From: Podospora comata
Taxonomy: Eukaryota > Ascomycota > Sordariomycetes > Sordariales > Podosporaceae
Direction: 5' to 3'
NCBI GenBank assembly: GCA_017354895.1
Contig: CP071495.1
Span: 1,347,001 to 1,411,000 of the forward strand
Length of the DNA stretch: 64,000 nucleotides
Positions 35,295 to 46,453 of the stretch are shown piece by piece. The position numbers and the translations under genes are program-made. Numbering within the stretch: position 1 is the stretch's first letter; every line of letters starts with the position of its first letter. Below the pieces are notes generated by a model. That model was not told the origin of the DNA, did no database searches, and saw nothing but the letters and a program-made list of their open reading frames with translations.

Positions 35295-35675
35295 TCAATC
35301 CTCTTGTTCCCTGGGAATAAGAATCGTTTTCATTGCAACACCGTCCAAATCCTCCCCCCAGACCATGACCGCAACGTAGCCTGGCGGAGGTTCGCCATTA
35401 AAATCATCGGTCGTTTCAATCTCACCCGCCGTCCTGGCTGTGGGGGAGAGTGATCGAAGAGACTCACTGTAACTTGGAGCACCGCTGTTGTACGTCGGCT
35501 GACTGTCCGAATCTGAAAGATCATCCCCAAGCCCAGCCTCGAGTGATGCCAAAGACGAATCGCCAGAAACTTCCTAAAGCTCGCTCTGCTCCACCTCAGA
35601 CTCAGTAGCCGGTTCACCCTGAAGATTCTGGCCTTCCTCGACCTCGGCAGAAGACTGGTCGTCACGCGTACCATC
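35295..35675 (-). other. Coding-looking extension of BFR1 behind two in-frame TAG codons
   Basis: Directly after the BFR1 stop (TAG, 35678-35676) the same frame runs 33 sense codons to a second TAG (35576-35574), then 92 more sense codons to a TGA (35297-35295). The product is acidic and Ser/Glu-rich at first, like the BFR1 tail (DGTRDDQSSAEVEEG), and then more ordered (PPPGYVAVMVWGEDLDG, MKTILIPREQED). Third positions are mixed but the codons are ordinary. No ATG begins the frame, so it is not an independent gene in this form. Both TAGs could come from CAG by one C-to-T change each. I do not recognise the terminal segment. The alternatives are translational readthrough, recent truncation, or a spliced alternative end that I could not find. 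Confidence 0.55.
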
Positions 35676-37364
35676 CTAGGCAACGGTCTCGACCTCCTCA
35701 GCCTTGGCGGGCTCATCGGCCTTCTTCTCCTCAAGACTGACGTCCTCGACAGCCTTGGTGGTCTCGGCAACTGCCTTGTCCTCCTTGGCCTCTCCGTTAG
35801 AGACAGCCTCGCCGCGCTCCTCGGCCTCGAGGCGCTCAATTTCCTTCTTGGCCTTCTCGACGTTCTGCAATCTCGATTAGAATGACATCGTAGCATGTAG
35901 AAAATCAAGCTTCTAAAACCCACCTTCTTGGTCTCTGCCTCCTGGTTGGCCTTCCAGTTCGCGAGCTTAGCCTTGATTGCCTCAATGGCAGCAGGGACAT
36001 CGGCAGCGCCGGACGGGAGGTTGATACCGAGAGTCTTACAGTCGTCCATCACGGCAGGGGGCAAGCTGAACTTGCCAGAGGCGGCGACACCACCCTCGGC
36101 CGCCTTGTTCTTCTTGCCCTTCTTGCCCTTCTTGGCCGCAGGGAGATAGTCCTCGTCACGGTCCTCCTTGCGCACAAGGCGAACGCCCTTCAGGCCGTCG
36201 GCCTCAACCTTGCGGATGTCGGTGGCACCCAGACCCTTGTTGGCAACAAGAGGGGCCTTCTCGACAGTCTGGTGAGAGGGATCGAAAAAGTGAAGTAGGC
36301 TGTTGGCGCGGCGAATCTCCTCAAGGAAAGCAGGCTCGGAAGCCTCAGCGAGCATCGCCTTGGCACGCTCCATGCGCTTCTCTTTAGCATACTTCTCGCG
36401 CTCAGCAGCTTCACGCTCGGCGCGCTTGGCCTTTTGCTCACGCTCGTAGGCAGCGGCGGCCTTCTTCTGAGTGAAGTATTCATCTCTGAGAGCCCTGAGC
36501 TCGGCGTATTTTGCATCCCGCTCGATCTTGAGCTTGGTACGCTCATCCCTGAGCTTGCCGAGGTTGTCACGGGCAGTGTTCTGCTCAGCCTTGATGACGT
36601 CGAGTTCGGCCTGAAGAGTAGCGTATTCCTCGCTCAGCTTCTTGGCCTCGGGAGTGTCCAAGCTGTCCTTGATCTCCTTGATCTTGGCCTTGTGCTCGTC
36701 AATCAGCTTCTGCTGTTGCTCAAAGCCGCCAAACAACTTCTTCTGCTTGCGGAGGTTGGAGATCTCGTTAAGCGCCTTCTTCTCATCAACAAGCTTCATC
36801 ATGCCGGAGTTAACATCGCGCTCGAGACGGGCAATCTTCTCCTCGAGTTCCTCCAGGTTCTTGACGGGCAGCTTGGCACGGTCGGCCTTGCTCTCGTTGA
36901 TAAGGCGCTTCACGGTCTCTTCATGGCGCTTGATTTGGTCGAACTTGGAAGCGCGATCCTTCTTGCCACCACCCTGCTGTTCCTTGATCTCGTTGAGGCG
37001 CTTGATGAGCTCCTGTCTGCGAATCTGGGTTGGATTCTGGGGCTCCTGGTCCTTTCTGGGAGCAGCAAGATCAATCTGGTTGTTTACAGCTTTCTGTGAA
37101 CAAATTGGGTATTAGCATCTCCGATATTCGGTGTGACCCATATAAACCTAGGCAGCAAACGACGGGCGGTTCACAGCGGGAGGCTGCATTTCGCACCGGG
37201 GGCCAGACGGGGACAACTGAGCTGGGGCTTACAATCTTGTCCTGCAGAGCCCTGACCTCCTTGTCAAGCTTAGCCTCCTGCTCCTTGAACAGAGCCTCGT
37301 CAGGTCGGCGGATTGGGCCCGTAGGGGCGGCGACGGCGGCCGGAGCGGTGCTTTCAGTAGCCAT
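35676..37364 (-). CDS. bfr1: Bfr1, polysome/mRNP-associated coiled-coil protein
   Basis: Three minus-strand exons, 37364-37233, 37093-35924 and 35864-35676, 496 residues to the first TAG. It is almost wholly charged and helical: heptad-rich coiled coil from about residue 20 to 300 (KLDKEVRALQDKI, ERDVNSGMMKL, RDERTKLKIERD), then PSHQTVEKAPLVANKGL, a GKKGKKNK basic patch and a final acidic helix. This matches fungal Bfr1, which in yeast binds ER-associated polysomes and mRNPs with Scp160 and affects secretion and nuclear segregation. Introns are phase 0 (139 and 59 nt). It is divergent from RPB5. The frame continues past the stop (see the next-door entry), which is unusual. Confidence 0.9.
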
Positions 37365-37972
37365 TTCGAGAACCAGAGAGCGATACCGGGTAGAATGTGT
37401 TGGGTGCAAGAGGATGCTGTGAAGGGACAACCCCAGATGTTGGTGTCAATTGGTGACCCTGAATCTGGTAGGGAGATGATCCGCGGGATAGTGTGATGTG
37501 TTCCGAAGAAGTGGAGGAAAAAGAGGAGAATATTTCTGTAGCAGTACTGCGGTAGTGAACAGTGGTGACAGCTGGTCCTCCATACACGCCCTTCCTGCCC
37601 CAAAAAATCAAAAATTTGAGAGCAACAGCGCTATCAGGCGCCCGGACCAGGGGCTAAGGCTTCAATTTACCGTGTTTAATGTGGCACGTGCGCATATTCA
37701 CCTGCCAATCCCAACACCTGCAAGCACCTCTTTGATAAGTCCACCCCTCTGTGCCTTGCTGTATCAGTGGGTACACCCCCCCAGCGGTCAATTTTTCGGT
37801 TCCCTTCTTTCTCAGCCTCGCGGAAAGAGAACCTTGCAACCTTTGAAGCTTTTCGCAAACCACCACCACCACCACCACCACCACCAAACTAGTCATCGCC
37901 GTCGCCCATCCTCTCCTTTGCCAGTATCTTCCCTTCGACCAGATTTCCAATCGCAGCAGATAACTATCCACA
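37365..37972. promoter_or_regulatory. Divergent promoter BFR1 / RPB5
   Basis: 608 bp between head-to-head starts. A (CAC)n run of about 26 nt lies at 37861-37886, about 90 nt before the RPB5 ATG, within or near its leader. No other element is clear. Confidence 0.5.
37861..37886 (+). repeat. (CAC)n microsatellite in RPB5 leader region
   Basis: About eight to nine CCA units immediately upstream of RPB5. It is non-coding and probably lies in the 5' UTR or core promoter. Confidence 0.9.
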
Positions 37973-38802
37973 ATGTCCGACGACTTTGGCAGTGGCAACA
38001 TCCACGACAAGGAGGTGTCGCGACTCTGGCGCGCATGGAGGACCATCCACGAGATGGTCGCTGACCGGGTTCGTGGGTCTCAACATAGACAAATCGATTC
38101 TATATACTAACAAAGCCCCAGGGCTACGAATTGGCCGAGGAAGAAATCAAGATGCCCCTCGATGAGTTTAAGAGAAAGTTCACCAACGGTGACGGTTCCC
38201 CAAAGTATGTTGTCCCCTGCCCCCCTTCCCCCCCTCCCACTCTTCAGCCTTCTAACTCTTCTGTTCATTATAGCCGCTCAATAATGTCCTTCTCCGCCCG
38301 TCCCTCCGCCAGCATGATCAAAAAGTTCACCCCTCCACCAACGGCCTCCAACCCTGACCCTGCCCCCGAATGCGGCACCATCTGGGTCGAGTTCTGCCCC
38401 GAGAAGACGTCCATCGGCATTTCAGTTATGAAGAAGTTTGTCGAGCACTGCGCCAACAACTCATACAAGGCCGGCATTCTCGTCACCGCCGTCGCTCTCT
38501 CCGCCCAAGCCCGCAAGGTCATGACCGTGACCAGCCAATACACCCTGATCGAGTGCTTCCTTGAGGAGGATCTCCTCGTCAACATCACCCACCACGAGCT
38601 GGTCCCAACCCACATTCTTCTGAGCAGGGAGGAGAAGATGGCCTTGCTCAAGAGATACAGGCTGAAGGAGACGCAACTCCCACGAATCCTGCAAAAGGAT
38701 CCCATCGCGAGATATTTGGGGCTGAAGAGGGGGCAGGTGGTCAAGATTGTGAGAATCAGCGAGACAGCCGGTCGCTATGCTAGTTACAGACTCTGTGTTT
38801 AA
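37973..38802 (+). CDS. rpb5: RNA polymerase I/II/III shared subunit RPABC1 (Rpb5)
   Basis: Exons 37973-38068, 38122-38204 and 38274-38802 give 235 residues. The N-terminal jaw domain (RLWRAWRTIHEMVADRGYEL) is followed by the very conserved C-terminal assembly domain. The latter includes ITHHELVPTHILLSREEK, LKRYRLKETQLPRI, KDPIARYLGLKRGQVVKI and ISETAGRYASYRLCV to the end. It is shared by all three nuclear RNA polymerases, at the lower jaw near downstream DNA. The introns are 53 and 69 nt (phases 0 and 2), and donor GTTCGT in the first is less usual. The length is slightly above yeast Rpb5 because of a Ser/Pro insertion around residues 70-90. Confidence 0.97.
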
Positions 38803-41371
38803 ATAAGGACAGAAAAAGACGGGGGGGTTCGGCAGGCTTGGGAGAAGTTGCGGAGGAAACAGGAGAGCAGCAGCAGCATGGTTTGCTAGCATGCTTTTTT
38901 TTTCCTGCACAAAGTTATGCACACCAAAAAGGGGCGTCTATCTTCATATACGGGGGTTGGCATGAAACTGGGTGGTTTGCTTTCTGGCGTTATACAGGGA
39001 AGAATGGGATTTGGTTTGCAGACAGTACAGCATGTCGTTTTGTAGTCCATAATGGCCGACGGTCTATCTCGCTCTTGTAGTTAGCGGAGAAAATGAGACA
39101 TGGGTCATAATTTGTAGATTGAGTAAAGCAGACGGGCGGTTGCTCATGGCTGTAGTGACTCGTGCGGGAGCGTATTGTTTTCAATGCAAACATCATTCAT
39201 AAAACATCTTTACGATGAACATCACAGCATAGGAGTTGGCCCAATCATTCTTGCAAACTTCGAAGAAAAATATTCTGGAGGCCTTTTGTCCCTGTCGACG
39301 AACATAGAGACATCAGGTACCATAACGCGAAGTATATGTTACACCCTCCTTCGACTATTGAGACCTGCAGCTCTGAGACATGTCAGCATCGACTGGTGAG
39401 ATGACCCTATATCTCTTTTTTTTTTTTTTTACGACACTTTGTGGTCGAAAGCGTCGAGACTACCGAGCACAACACAGTCGTGACACTGCACACCCCTCTG
39501 TCTTGTTGCGTATATCCTGTTGCTATCACCGAGTTCATTAAACTCATATGTCACCCGAAAGCCAAGGCAGGTAGGTATGGTCCAGCTTATGGCACTCGAT
39601 ACCGTAGGTAGGCAGCAGAGAAACGGTCCACGCCTAGTAATCACCGGACAGAATGTGCCTAGACGAATGGGTTCTTCGCAACCAACCTAGGTATTCCATA
39701 GAAGCCTATTAACACCGCTTGGAAGTTTTTCGTCTGTTGCTTTTCTATCTATTTTACAGTCCTGTAGAAGATTTATTCCCCTTAGTATCGAATCACGGCT
39801 ACAGGACCAAAAAAAAAAGATAAAAATCATTCGCGAGAAAAAGTTTCAGAATCCCAAAATGTGAAGGGGGGGGAAGGATACCAGGTATCTGCGACATCAA
39901 CCAGAGGGACTTATCTACGTCAGGTCATGGAAGTCTTGCCCGCTCCAAGATCCCTCTGATGAATGGGAGAGAATTATGAGACGAGTTTCGAATCGCAAAT
40001 CATTCGTCTTGCACCATGAGCTATGATTTTGCGTTTTCAGGGCTGCCATGCCCGATAGGTATGTTGCTAAAGTGCCTGGATATGTTTCGTCAGTTCTTCA
40101 CATCAGTTATATACAATTCAGAGGAATCGCACCAGCGAACTGCACTCGAGTCAGTGTTTCTCTCCCAATTGACAAAAATATCCCGACTCACAGAATCGCT
40201 CCTTTCTTTGTCTTTTCTTTCTTTTACTATACAGATATATCTATCTCTAACGGATTTAATAATCCCCCACATAATGGGGACTGTCATCTATAGACTACCA
40301 GCTTAGATTCGGCTCTGTGATCAAGAAGACCATTTCTTGCCCGCATAACTAGTCTAATCGTTCTCAAATTAACAATACTAACTTACAGGGAGTTTCTAAA
40401 CGGTGTGAAGGTGGTGATCATTTCCGGCGGAAGGGAGGGGGAAGTCGGTAAAGAAAGTAACAAGAAACTTGAGGAAGGGAAGGCCGACAGGAGAATGGAC
40501 ATGATGGTATATGCTCTTCCGGTCTTGAAAAATCCTTTCCATGATAGGTTAACGAGAAGAATCATCCTATAACAACGTTGAAGGAAGTGATCCTAGAATA
40601 AGGTAGGAATCAATATTTGATTGGGAGAATAAACCCATCATCGCGTCTGACACTTATGTGTTAGAGATGATAGACAAGTATCGTCGTGTAGGTAGTGTAT
40701 GTAGGCAGGTCGTAGACAAGGCCCCATCACAAGACAAAGATAGACATAAGGTAGGCAACTCCCCACGGTCAGTCAACAAAAAGCATAGAATTTCGATGCT
40801 CATTTTCCTTCATCATCAATCACAAAAACCGAGTCTACAAAACCCCTGCGTGTTGCGCCTATATGTGCCAAATCGAGCTCCCATCTCTTCAGACTTGCGA
40901 GCAAAAGGACCAGACCTCGATCATCAATTTGATCTCCCGCTAAAATCCAACTGCCGGACCCACCCCCACACTTTTCACTTCTCGGCTGTAATTTACATGT
41001 CGTTACACCATTTCGGTAATCACCGCTTTTGTTCAGGTTCTCATGATTCCCATGTCAGCACAAGTTTTGTCTTCGTTATATAGGTACGGTAAGTTTTAGG
41101 GTATCAATTTCTTGTTTCTTATTCAAAATTAACTGCCTTATATCCCTTTTGATTCACCATCTCAAACAATAGAAATGTTGTCCTAGGTATCATCCACTCC
41201 CGTGCCAATATATTTGGTGAAAATAACTGTTCCATTTTAAGCATGCCCCCCAATTAAACATGTACAACTTTTTGGTATATTCTTTCGTTTGCTTTCATTT
41301 CCTTTCCTTTCATAGCCCATACCCAAAACTCCAGCCAATAGTATCCAAATCCCAAGATCAAGAAAACCCCC
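38803..41371. other. 2.6-kb AT-leaning gene-free region
   Basis: No gene is supported. From about 39.0 to 41.3 kb the DNA is richer in A/T and in TpA than the surrounding genes. It carries a T-run at 39417-39431, an A-run near 39810, TAGG runs at about 39569-39579 and 39604-39612, and many TATA-type words. All frames are under 145 codons and without motifs. It may be ordinary intergenic DNA or an old repeat mutated beyond recognition. No terminal repeats or coding relics are visible to support the latter. Confidence 0.4.
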
Positions 41372-43090
41372 CTAGCACGGCGCCTCAACAACAACCCTCC
41401 TCCATCTCCCCGACCCGCCAACCTCCCCATAACCAGGTAGCCTGTCCTCTTCCTGCTCCCGACCCTGCTCGTTATCCTGCCCGGCCACAAAACCATCCCC
41501 ATAACCAGGCAGTCCATCCGTCCCAGAAGAAGCATCCGAGGAAGAACTCCCAGTATTCTGACTCGACACCCCACCACCACCACCCATCCAACTATCCCTC
41601 CCCCTCTGCACCTCCTCCCTCAACTCCTCACTCATAACCTGAATCACCCTCGGCCTCAAGTGCTCATCCGCCTGCGCCTCCTCAAAACTCGGCAGCTCTT
41701 GCCCCAACCCCCCAGCAACCGCCGCCCCAGGCTGCTCAACAGCCACCTGCAACGGCACCGTCAAGTTCACCCTCGTCCCCCCACTGCTCCTCTTCTTGCT
41801 CTTCTCCAACGCCATCGCCATGTTCAGCGACAAAGACAACGTGTACACCCTCGAAGCGATACACCCGTGAAAAGTCGGCACAAAAGTCTTCTTGTCCGTC
41901 GGTAAACTGATGGGGATGTCCACCGTGGACGTGAGATACACCGGACTCTTCTGCTTGTCTTTGCCCACCACAGGGGAAGAAGACGACTCGGTCCCGTACC
42001 CGCTATCCCTCCGCTGGTTCCTCATTTTCTGCGTCCAGCTCACTTCGGGAACAGCAGAAATGGGGGGCAAAGAGACAGAGGTGAAGAACTGCCCTCTCCG
42101 GTCCGTGACGTAGGCCGTGTTCCACTGCTCTCCCAGATTAGGAAAATCAGAAATCGTGCCCGACGAAAAGAACGTGTGAGCCGTGACTTTCCCTGACACA
42201 CCAGTTATCTGAGGCGGGGAGGCAATGTGGGAGGGGTTTTCGGGGTCAAAGGTCAGGCTGACTCTCATTGTTGGTCGGGAGACGAGACTGTTCCCGTCCG
42301 ACGAAATGACTGCTGCTGATGGTTGGTGGGCTTCGGCGGTGATCTTGCCCAGCTTCGTCGAGAGGATGAAGCTCTTGCGCAAAGTTTTCGACTTGGTCAT
42401 GCTGTATAGTCTGTCCTTGGGGGTGATGTTCAGGGGTGGTTCCTCGAGGGTTGATGGCAAGACCTGGATGTTGCGTGTCCCCTCCATGATTCTCGTCTTC
42501 TTGATGGCGGTGTTCTCTGGTCGCGGGCCTGTGGAGGAGACGGTTTCCCTCAGGACGCGAGCTTTGATGCTGTATTCCACACGGGTCATGCGAGGCGCCA
42601 TGTCGTCCTTCTCCCAGCCACCGCCCATGCTGGGTGGGAGCAAAACGTGGTGATCCTGGAGCTGATCTGATAGCCGCTTATGGTTACAGGCGTTGATGGT
42701 GAGCTGGCTAGGAATAACAAAGTTGAAGGGAATGGTGTAGGTCCCGCCCGTCTCCAACACCTTGGGCAGGGGGTATGTCGACTCGGGGACTGGCATGACC
42801 ATCTTGAGGAAGGTGTGTGTGATCTCCTGGGGGAAACTCATGCCGTCAAAACTGGCCTTGGTGTTGCCAATGAGAACAATCTGAATCGAGTCGAAGTGGA
42901 CATCTCGCTTGGTAACAATCGTAACCTCGCCCTTCACAGGCGATCCAGATGTATAGACTTTGGCGTTGTAGTGGTCCTTTAGGTGGACTCGGATGTCAGA
43001 TTTGGGAAAGGCCAGGTCCCTAGTAAGTGGTGGGAAGTCATGCGAGTCATGGGCACTCGAGGCCGAGTTGGATGAAGGTGTAGCCGCCAT
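41372..43090 (-). CDS. Arrestin-fold adaptor protein (alpha-arrestin-like)
   Basis: Single exon, 572 residues. The N-terminal half is an arrestin-like beta-sandwich: SDIRVHLKDHYNAKVYTSGS, PVKGEVTIVTKRDVHFDSI, QIVLIGNTKASFDG, then an arrestin C-like part (GKITAEAHQPSAAV, RVSLTFDPENPSHIA, VYLTSTVDIPISLP). The C-terminus is disordered with LPSFEEA, LPGYGDG and LPGYGEV. The latter two are LPxY-type sequences that could bind WW domains of an Rsp5-type ubiquitin ligase, as in alpha-arrestins that target nutrient transporters for endocytosis. ATG 43090 is chosen over 43177 because the extra 29 residues look like leader translation. The specific cargo is unknown. Confidence 0.82.
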   Translation of the reverse strand: MAATPSSNSASSAHDSHDFPPLTRDLAFPKSDIRVHLKDHYNAKVYTSGSPVKGEVTIVTKRDVHFDSIQIVLIGNTKASFDGMSFPQEITHTFLKMVMPVPESTYPLPKVLETGGTYTIPFNFVIPSQLTINACNHKRLSDQLQDHHVLLPPSMGGGWEKDDMAPRMTRVEYSIKARVLRETVSSTGPRPENTAIKKTRIMEGTRNIQVLPSTLEEPPLNITPKDRLYSMTKSKTLRKSFILSTKLGKITAEAHQPSAAVISSDGNSLVSRPTMRVSLTFDPENPSHIASPPQITGVSGKVTAHTFFSSGTISDFPNLGEQWNTAYVTDRRGQFFTSVSLPPISAVPEVSWTQKMRNQRRDSGYGTESSSSPVVGKDKQKSPVYLTSTVDIPISLPTDKKTFVPTFHGCIASRVYTLSLSLNMAMALEKSKKRSSGGTRVNLTVPLQVAVEQPGAAVAGGLGQELPSFEEAQADEHLRPRVIQVMSEELREEVQRGRDSWMGGGGGVSSQNTGSSSSDASSGTDGLPGYGDGFVAGQDNEQGREQEEDRLPGYGEVGGSGRWRRVVVEAPC

Positions 43091-46000
43091 TGTGGAGACT
43101 AGACGGACTTGAGACCGAGTCCAGAGGTAAACGGCGAGAAGAGGACAAGATATAGCAAAGGGGGAAATTGCTATCAACGACGGGTGTAACTGAATGTCTC
43201 CTGTTGGCTTCCGTGGGCAGCAAACTTTTCAGAGGTCGTCACCTGTGCCGACAAGACAGCAAGCGTACAACAGCCAGCGGGATGGCCAAACAAACAAGGT
43301 GTAAATAAGAGGGGCCTGGTGGTTCACAATCGATGGGTCGGAAAACTATAACAGCCTCAGGCGTTGAGCGGCGTTCGCGACCGTCTTATAGCGGGCTGCC
43401 CTAACCCCATGGTTTAGTTGGACCCAGGGTAGATGGTGGATAACAAAGCTTTTGACTCATTACAAAGCCAGAAGAAAAAAAAGAGAGAGCTAGGCGGACG
43501 AGGCAGAGCATTGATCTGGCTAACCTGCTTCTGTTCCCCGGGGTGCCGTCCATGTCTCCCCCTTCCCTACCCTGCCGACCCAATGCCTACCCGGGCCAGG
43601 GGGGTGTGATTGGAGCACATGTGGACAAAAAGGACGTGGGTGGTGGTGGTGGGTGCGCAATTGCTACTTTGGTCAACGGCATCAAAAGGAGGGCGGGGCA
43701 GCTCTTGGCTCCCATCACTCGGTTGGTCGTTTCGTCAGTCGACCCGGAAAGCTGAACCGCTATTTGGCATCGGCAAGGAGTGGGATGCCGTGATGGAGGG
43801 TGCCAAGAGCCCAGACGAACGCCTCGCGCCCTGCATCCTTTTGTGTTGCAAATGCTGGCCAGTCTCTTTGCTCAAGGAGAGGGCGTGGCCTCTCTGTGAA
43901 TTTGGACTCCCTGATGGGGACATGATGTGGAAAAGGCTGACTCCCAGGGTGTTGAACAAGGACAAAACGATCGTCAAGCTGGGGTTGTGATTGGCCAGAG
44001 CTCTCGACACTAGCTAGCCGTGATCGATGAGCTTTTTTAACGGGCACCATCGTTTCGTCTCTTGTTGGCCGAAAGGCGCAAAAGTCCGTTGACCGGTCAT
44101 CGGATGTCAAAGGGAAATGCTGGGCCGTCGCTTCAACGTCAGCCGTTTCCCCTGCCTCGATGTGGCTTGGTCTAGTCTGATCTAGTGATACGTATGTGCT
44201 TTCAATATGTGATATGTTGCCCATGTGTCCCTATCTGAATCTCTACGGGTAGCCATCTGTGAAGGAGCAGATAGCTTCACAACCCTCACCAACCGTCTGA
44301 TATGTTCCTGAACTGTCACCAAGCCCAGTGAACAGAAGAAACTCTCCGAGGAGATCACAAACTATACAGTCGTCATCCGATCTTCATAGACGTAAGGTAC
44401 ATAGTTCGAGCGGTGTTAGTGAAGGGCGGTCCAAGACAGTGACAGAAGGCGGGTCTTGTCTTCAATTCCTAACCCCACTGGGTGCCCCGCCCACCCCACT
44501 CCTCCCCGCATCGCATCATGGGCCCCGCTCGGCGTAGACCCCAGCAGGCCGAGCCCAGAACTCCACAGCAGACCCACTGTAAATTCCATTGTTTGAAGGT
44601 CACGCCCCGATCACGGCGGCTCTGAAAACAATCAGATGTCGAAATCTAGGCCATTCGAATCTTTTGTCAAGACCCGTCTCGCTTCCATTCACCTCGATTG
44701 ACTTATTTCACGGGAGATTCATTGTCGAAGCTGAACTGAAAACATCCCCATTAACGGCAAAACCCGATGGGCTCAGCTTTCTCATTGTCTTATTTCATCT
44801 TGACCTACATACAGCATCGAAAAAAAAAACGTTGGAGGTGAAGGTAAGGCAAGGCCCTCGCAGTTGGAGTCATCGGCCAATATGCACTGGAACTTGGATC
44901 CGCATAGTGCTACTCTTCACAGCAATTTGGGTCCGCATGGTCCGCAAGGTTCCCACCCATTACCTACAATAATGAATTCACACTCGCGGCAAGAGGTCAT
45001 CTTGCCGAAGCCCAGCCATGTCATTGATGAGACCGACCCATCATCAAATCTGGGCGCCTCTTGTGGCGTCGGGCTCTGTCCCGACTGCCCATGCGAGGTA
45101 TGCCCTCCCGATTACCCTTTCCGGAAGACCCAAACAGCCGGGACACGGGACAGACCTTTGGGGTTCTGCTAGCTTTGTCCCGGTGAGACTCCTTGCATAC
45201 CGTTCAAACCTCTCTCCTCCCCACCAGCCACGAGGTCTTCACTTTCTTTCCACTTCGTCTCTCCGAATCCGCACCTCGATACGGCTTCGAGTCTCTTCCC
45301 CGCAAACCTGGATAACCATGTTTCACGAGAATGGTGCAATATACCGTCATCAGGTTTTCCTCAGGAAAGCTTTTAAACTCCGTCAGGATCCATAATCCTA
45401 GCACCCAACCATCACCATATTCCAAGCCACGCCCTACGTTGTACAACAGTTCAACCCCCTACAAATTAATATGACTCAGCTATGGTTATCCATACCACTT
45501 TCGCAAAGCGCCAGCTCAGGAAGAACTTCTCGCCGTCTCTCTCCCATCACACATCCTGTTTGCACAGTCCCACTCCCGTCGTTCTCGCGACTTCGCTTTT
45601 GTCAGCGAACTGCCATTACTAATCTATACCCCTAACCAAGTTGATATTGACGTCCAGCCACACACCCCCTACACTACCTCGTAAACAGTTCGTACAATGT
45701 ACACCTCTGCCAAATGACAAGGCTGAACCGAAGGAGTCATCTTGGCAGGGGGGTTGTCTCCAAGCCCATTGTAACCACTATGGGAACATGACCGCATTGC
45801 AGAGTAGTACCCATCACCAAATCCAGCTCCACCGCTCTTAGCTCCGTACGGCAAGAACATCACCATCTGACCTCGCCAAAAATCTAAATAAAAATAAAAT
45901 CTAGGTTTTCAGTCATGACCTGGCTCTGCTGAAAGGGTGACGATACCCGGTCCGGTCATCAAGCCTAATGACAACACCAAGTTGGTACCCGATCCGATAG

Positions 46001-46453
46001 TCTCGTCTTCCCTCTTCCGAGCCGAAAAGACATATCTCGTCCGGGCGTATTCCCGTCGCTTGCCCTTCCCTACGCGTATTCGCCATGACATCTTTTTTCT
46101 AATAGGTAAAATATTGTGTGGCACTCACCAAGGTAAGCTTGAGGCTCAGAGCCTTTATTCACCGCCCATTCTCAAAAACCGAATATTTCTATGCACAAGT
46201 ACCTTACACATGACGGTCCATCTTTTGTTTCCTTATGCCGGCACCTCCGATGATGATGACGATGCTGCTCTCTAACCAACCCAAAAAGCCGATGTTGTAT
46301 CAATAGTACACTTAGGTAAAAAAAAAAAACTCCCCTTTCTCAGCTTATGACTCTTACACAAGATACCAAACAACCCACACACACTCCATCACTCCTATGC
46401 TTCATCGATCAAAACACAAACAAACTTTCCAATCTTCAAGTCAAGCAAGCAAC
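43091..46453. other. 3.4-kb gene-free region
   Basis: Upstream of the arrestin gene and downstream of the zinc-transporter gene. All frames are under 155 codons, overlap on both strands and show no motif. A GTG/GGT-rich spot lies near 43640-43660 and A-runs near 44821 and 46320. The left 0.5 kb must hold the arrestin promoter and the right end the transporter 3' UTR. I see nothing else. Confidence 0.4.

Noticed and set aside
35574-35620. Second TAG behind BFR1 explained as a 3' splice acceptor (CTTTAG)
   Set aside because: The only plausible donor (GTGAAC 44 nt upstream) gives a very short intron that shifts the frame, and the first TAG would still remain.
43760-44224. 154-codon minus-strand frame upstream of the arrestin gene
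   Set aside because: No motif, with an overlapping plus-strand frame of similar length. It is not supported as a gene.
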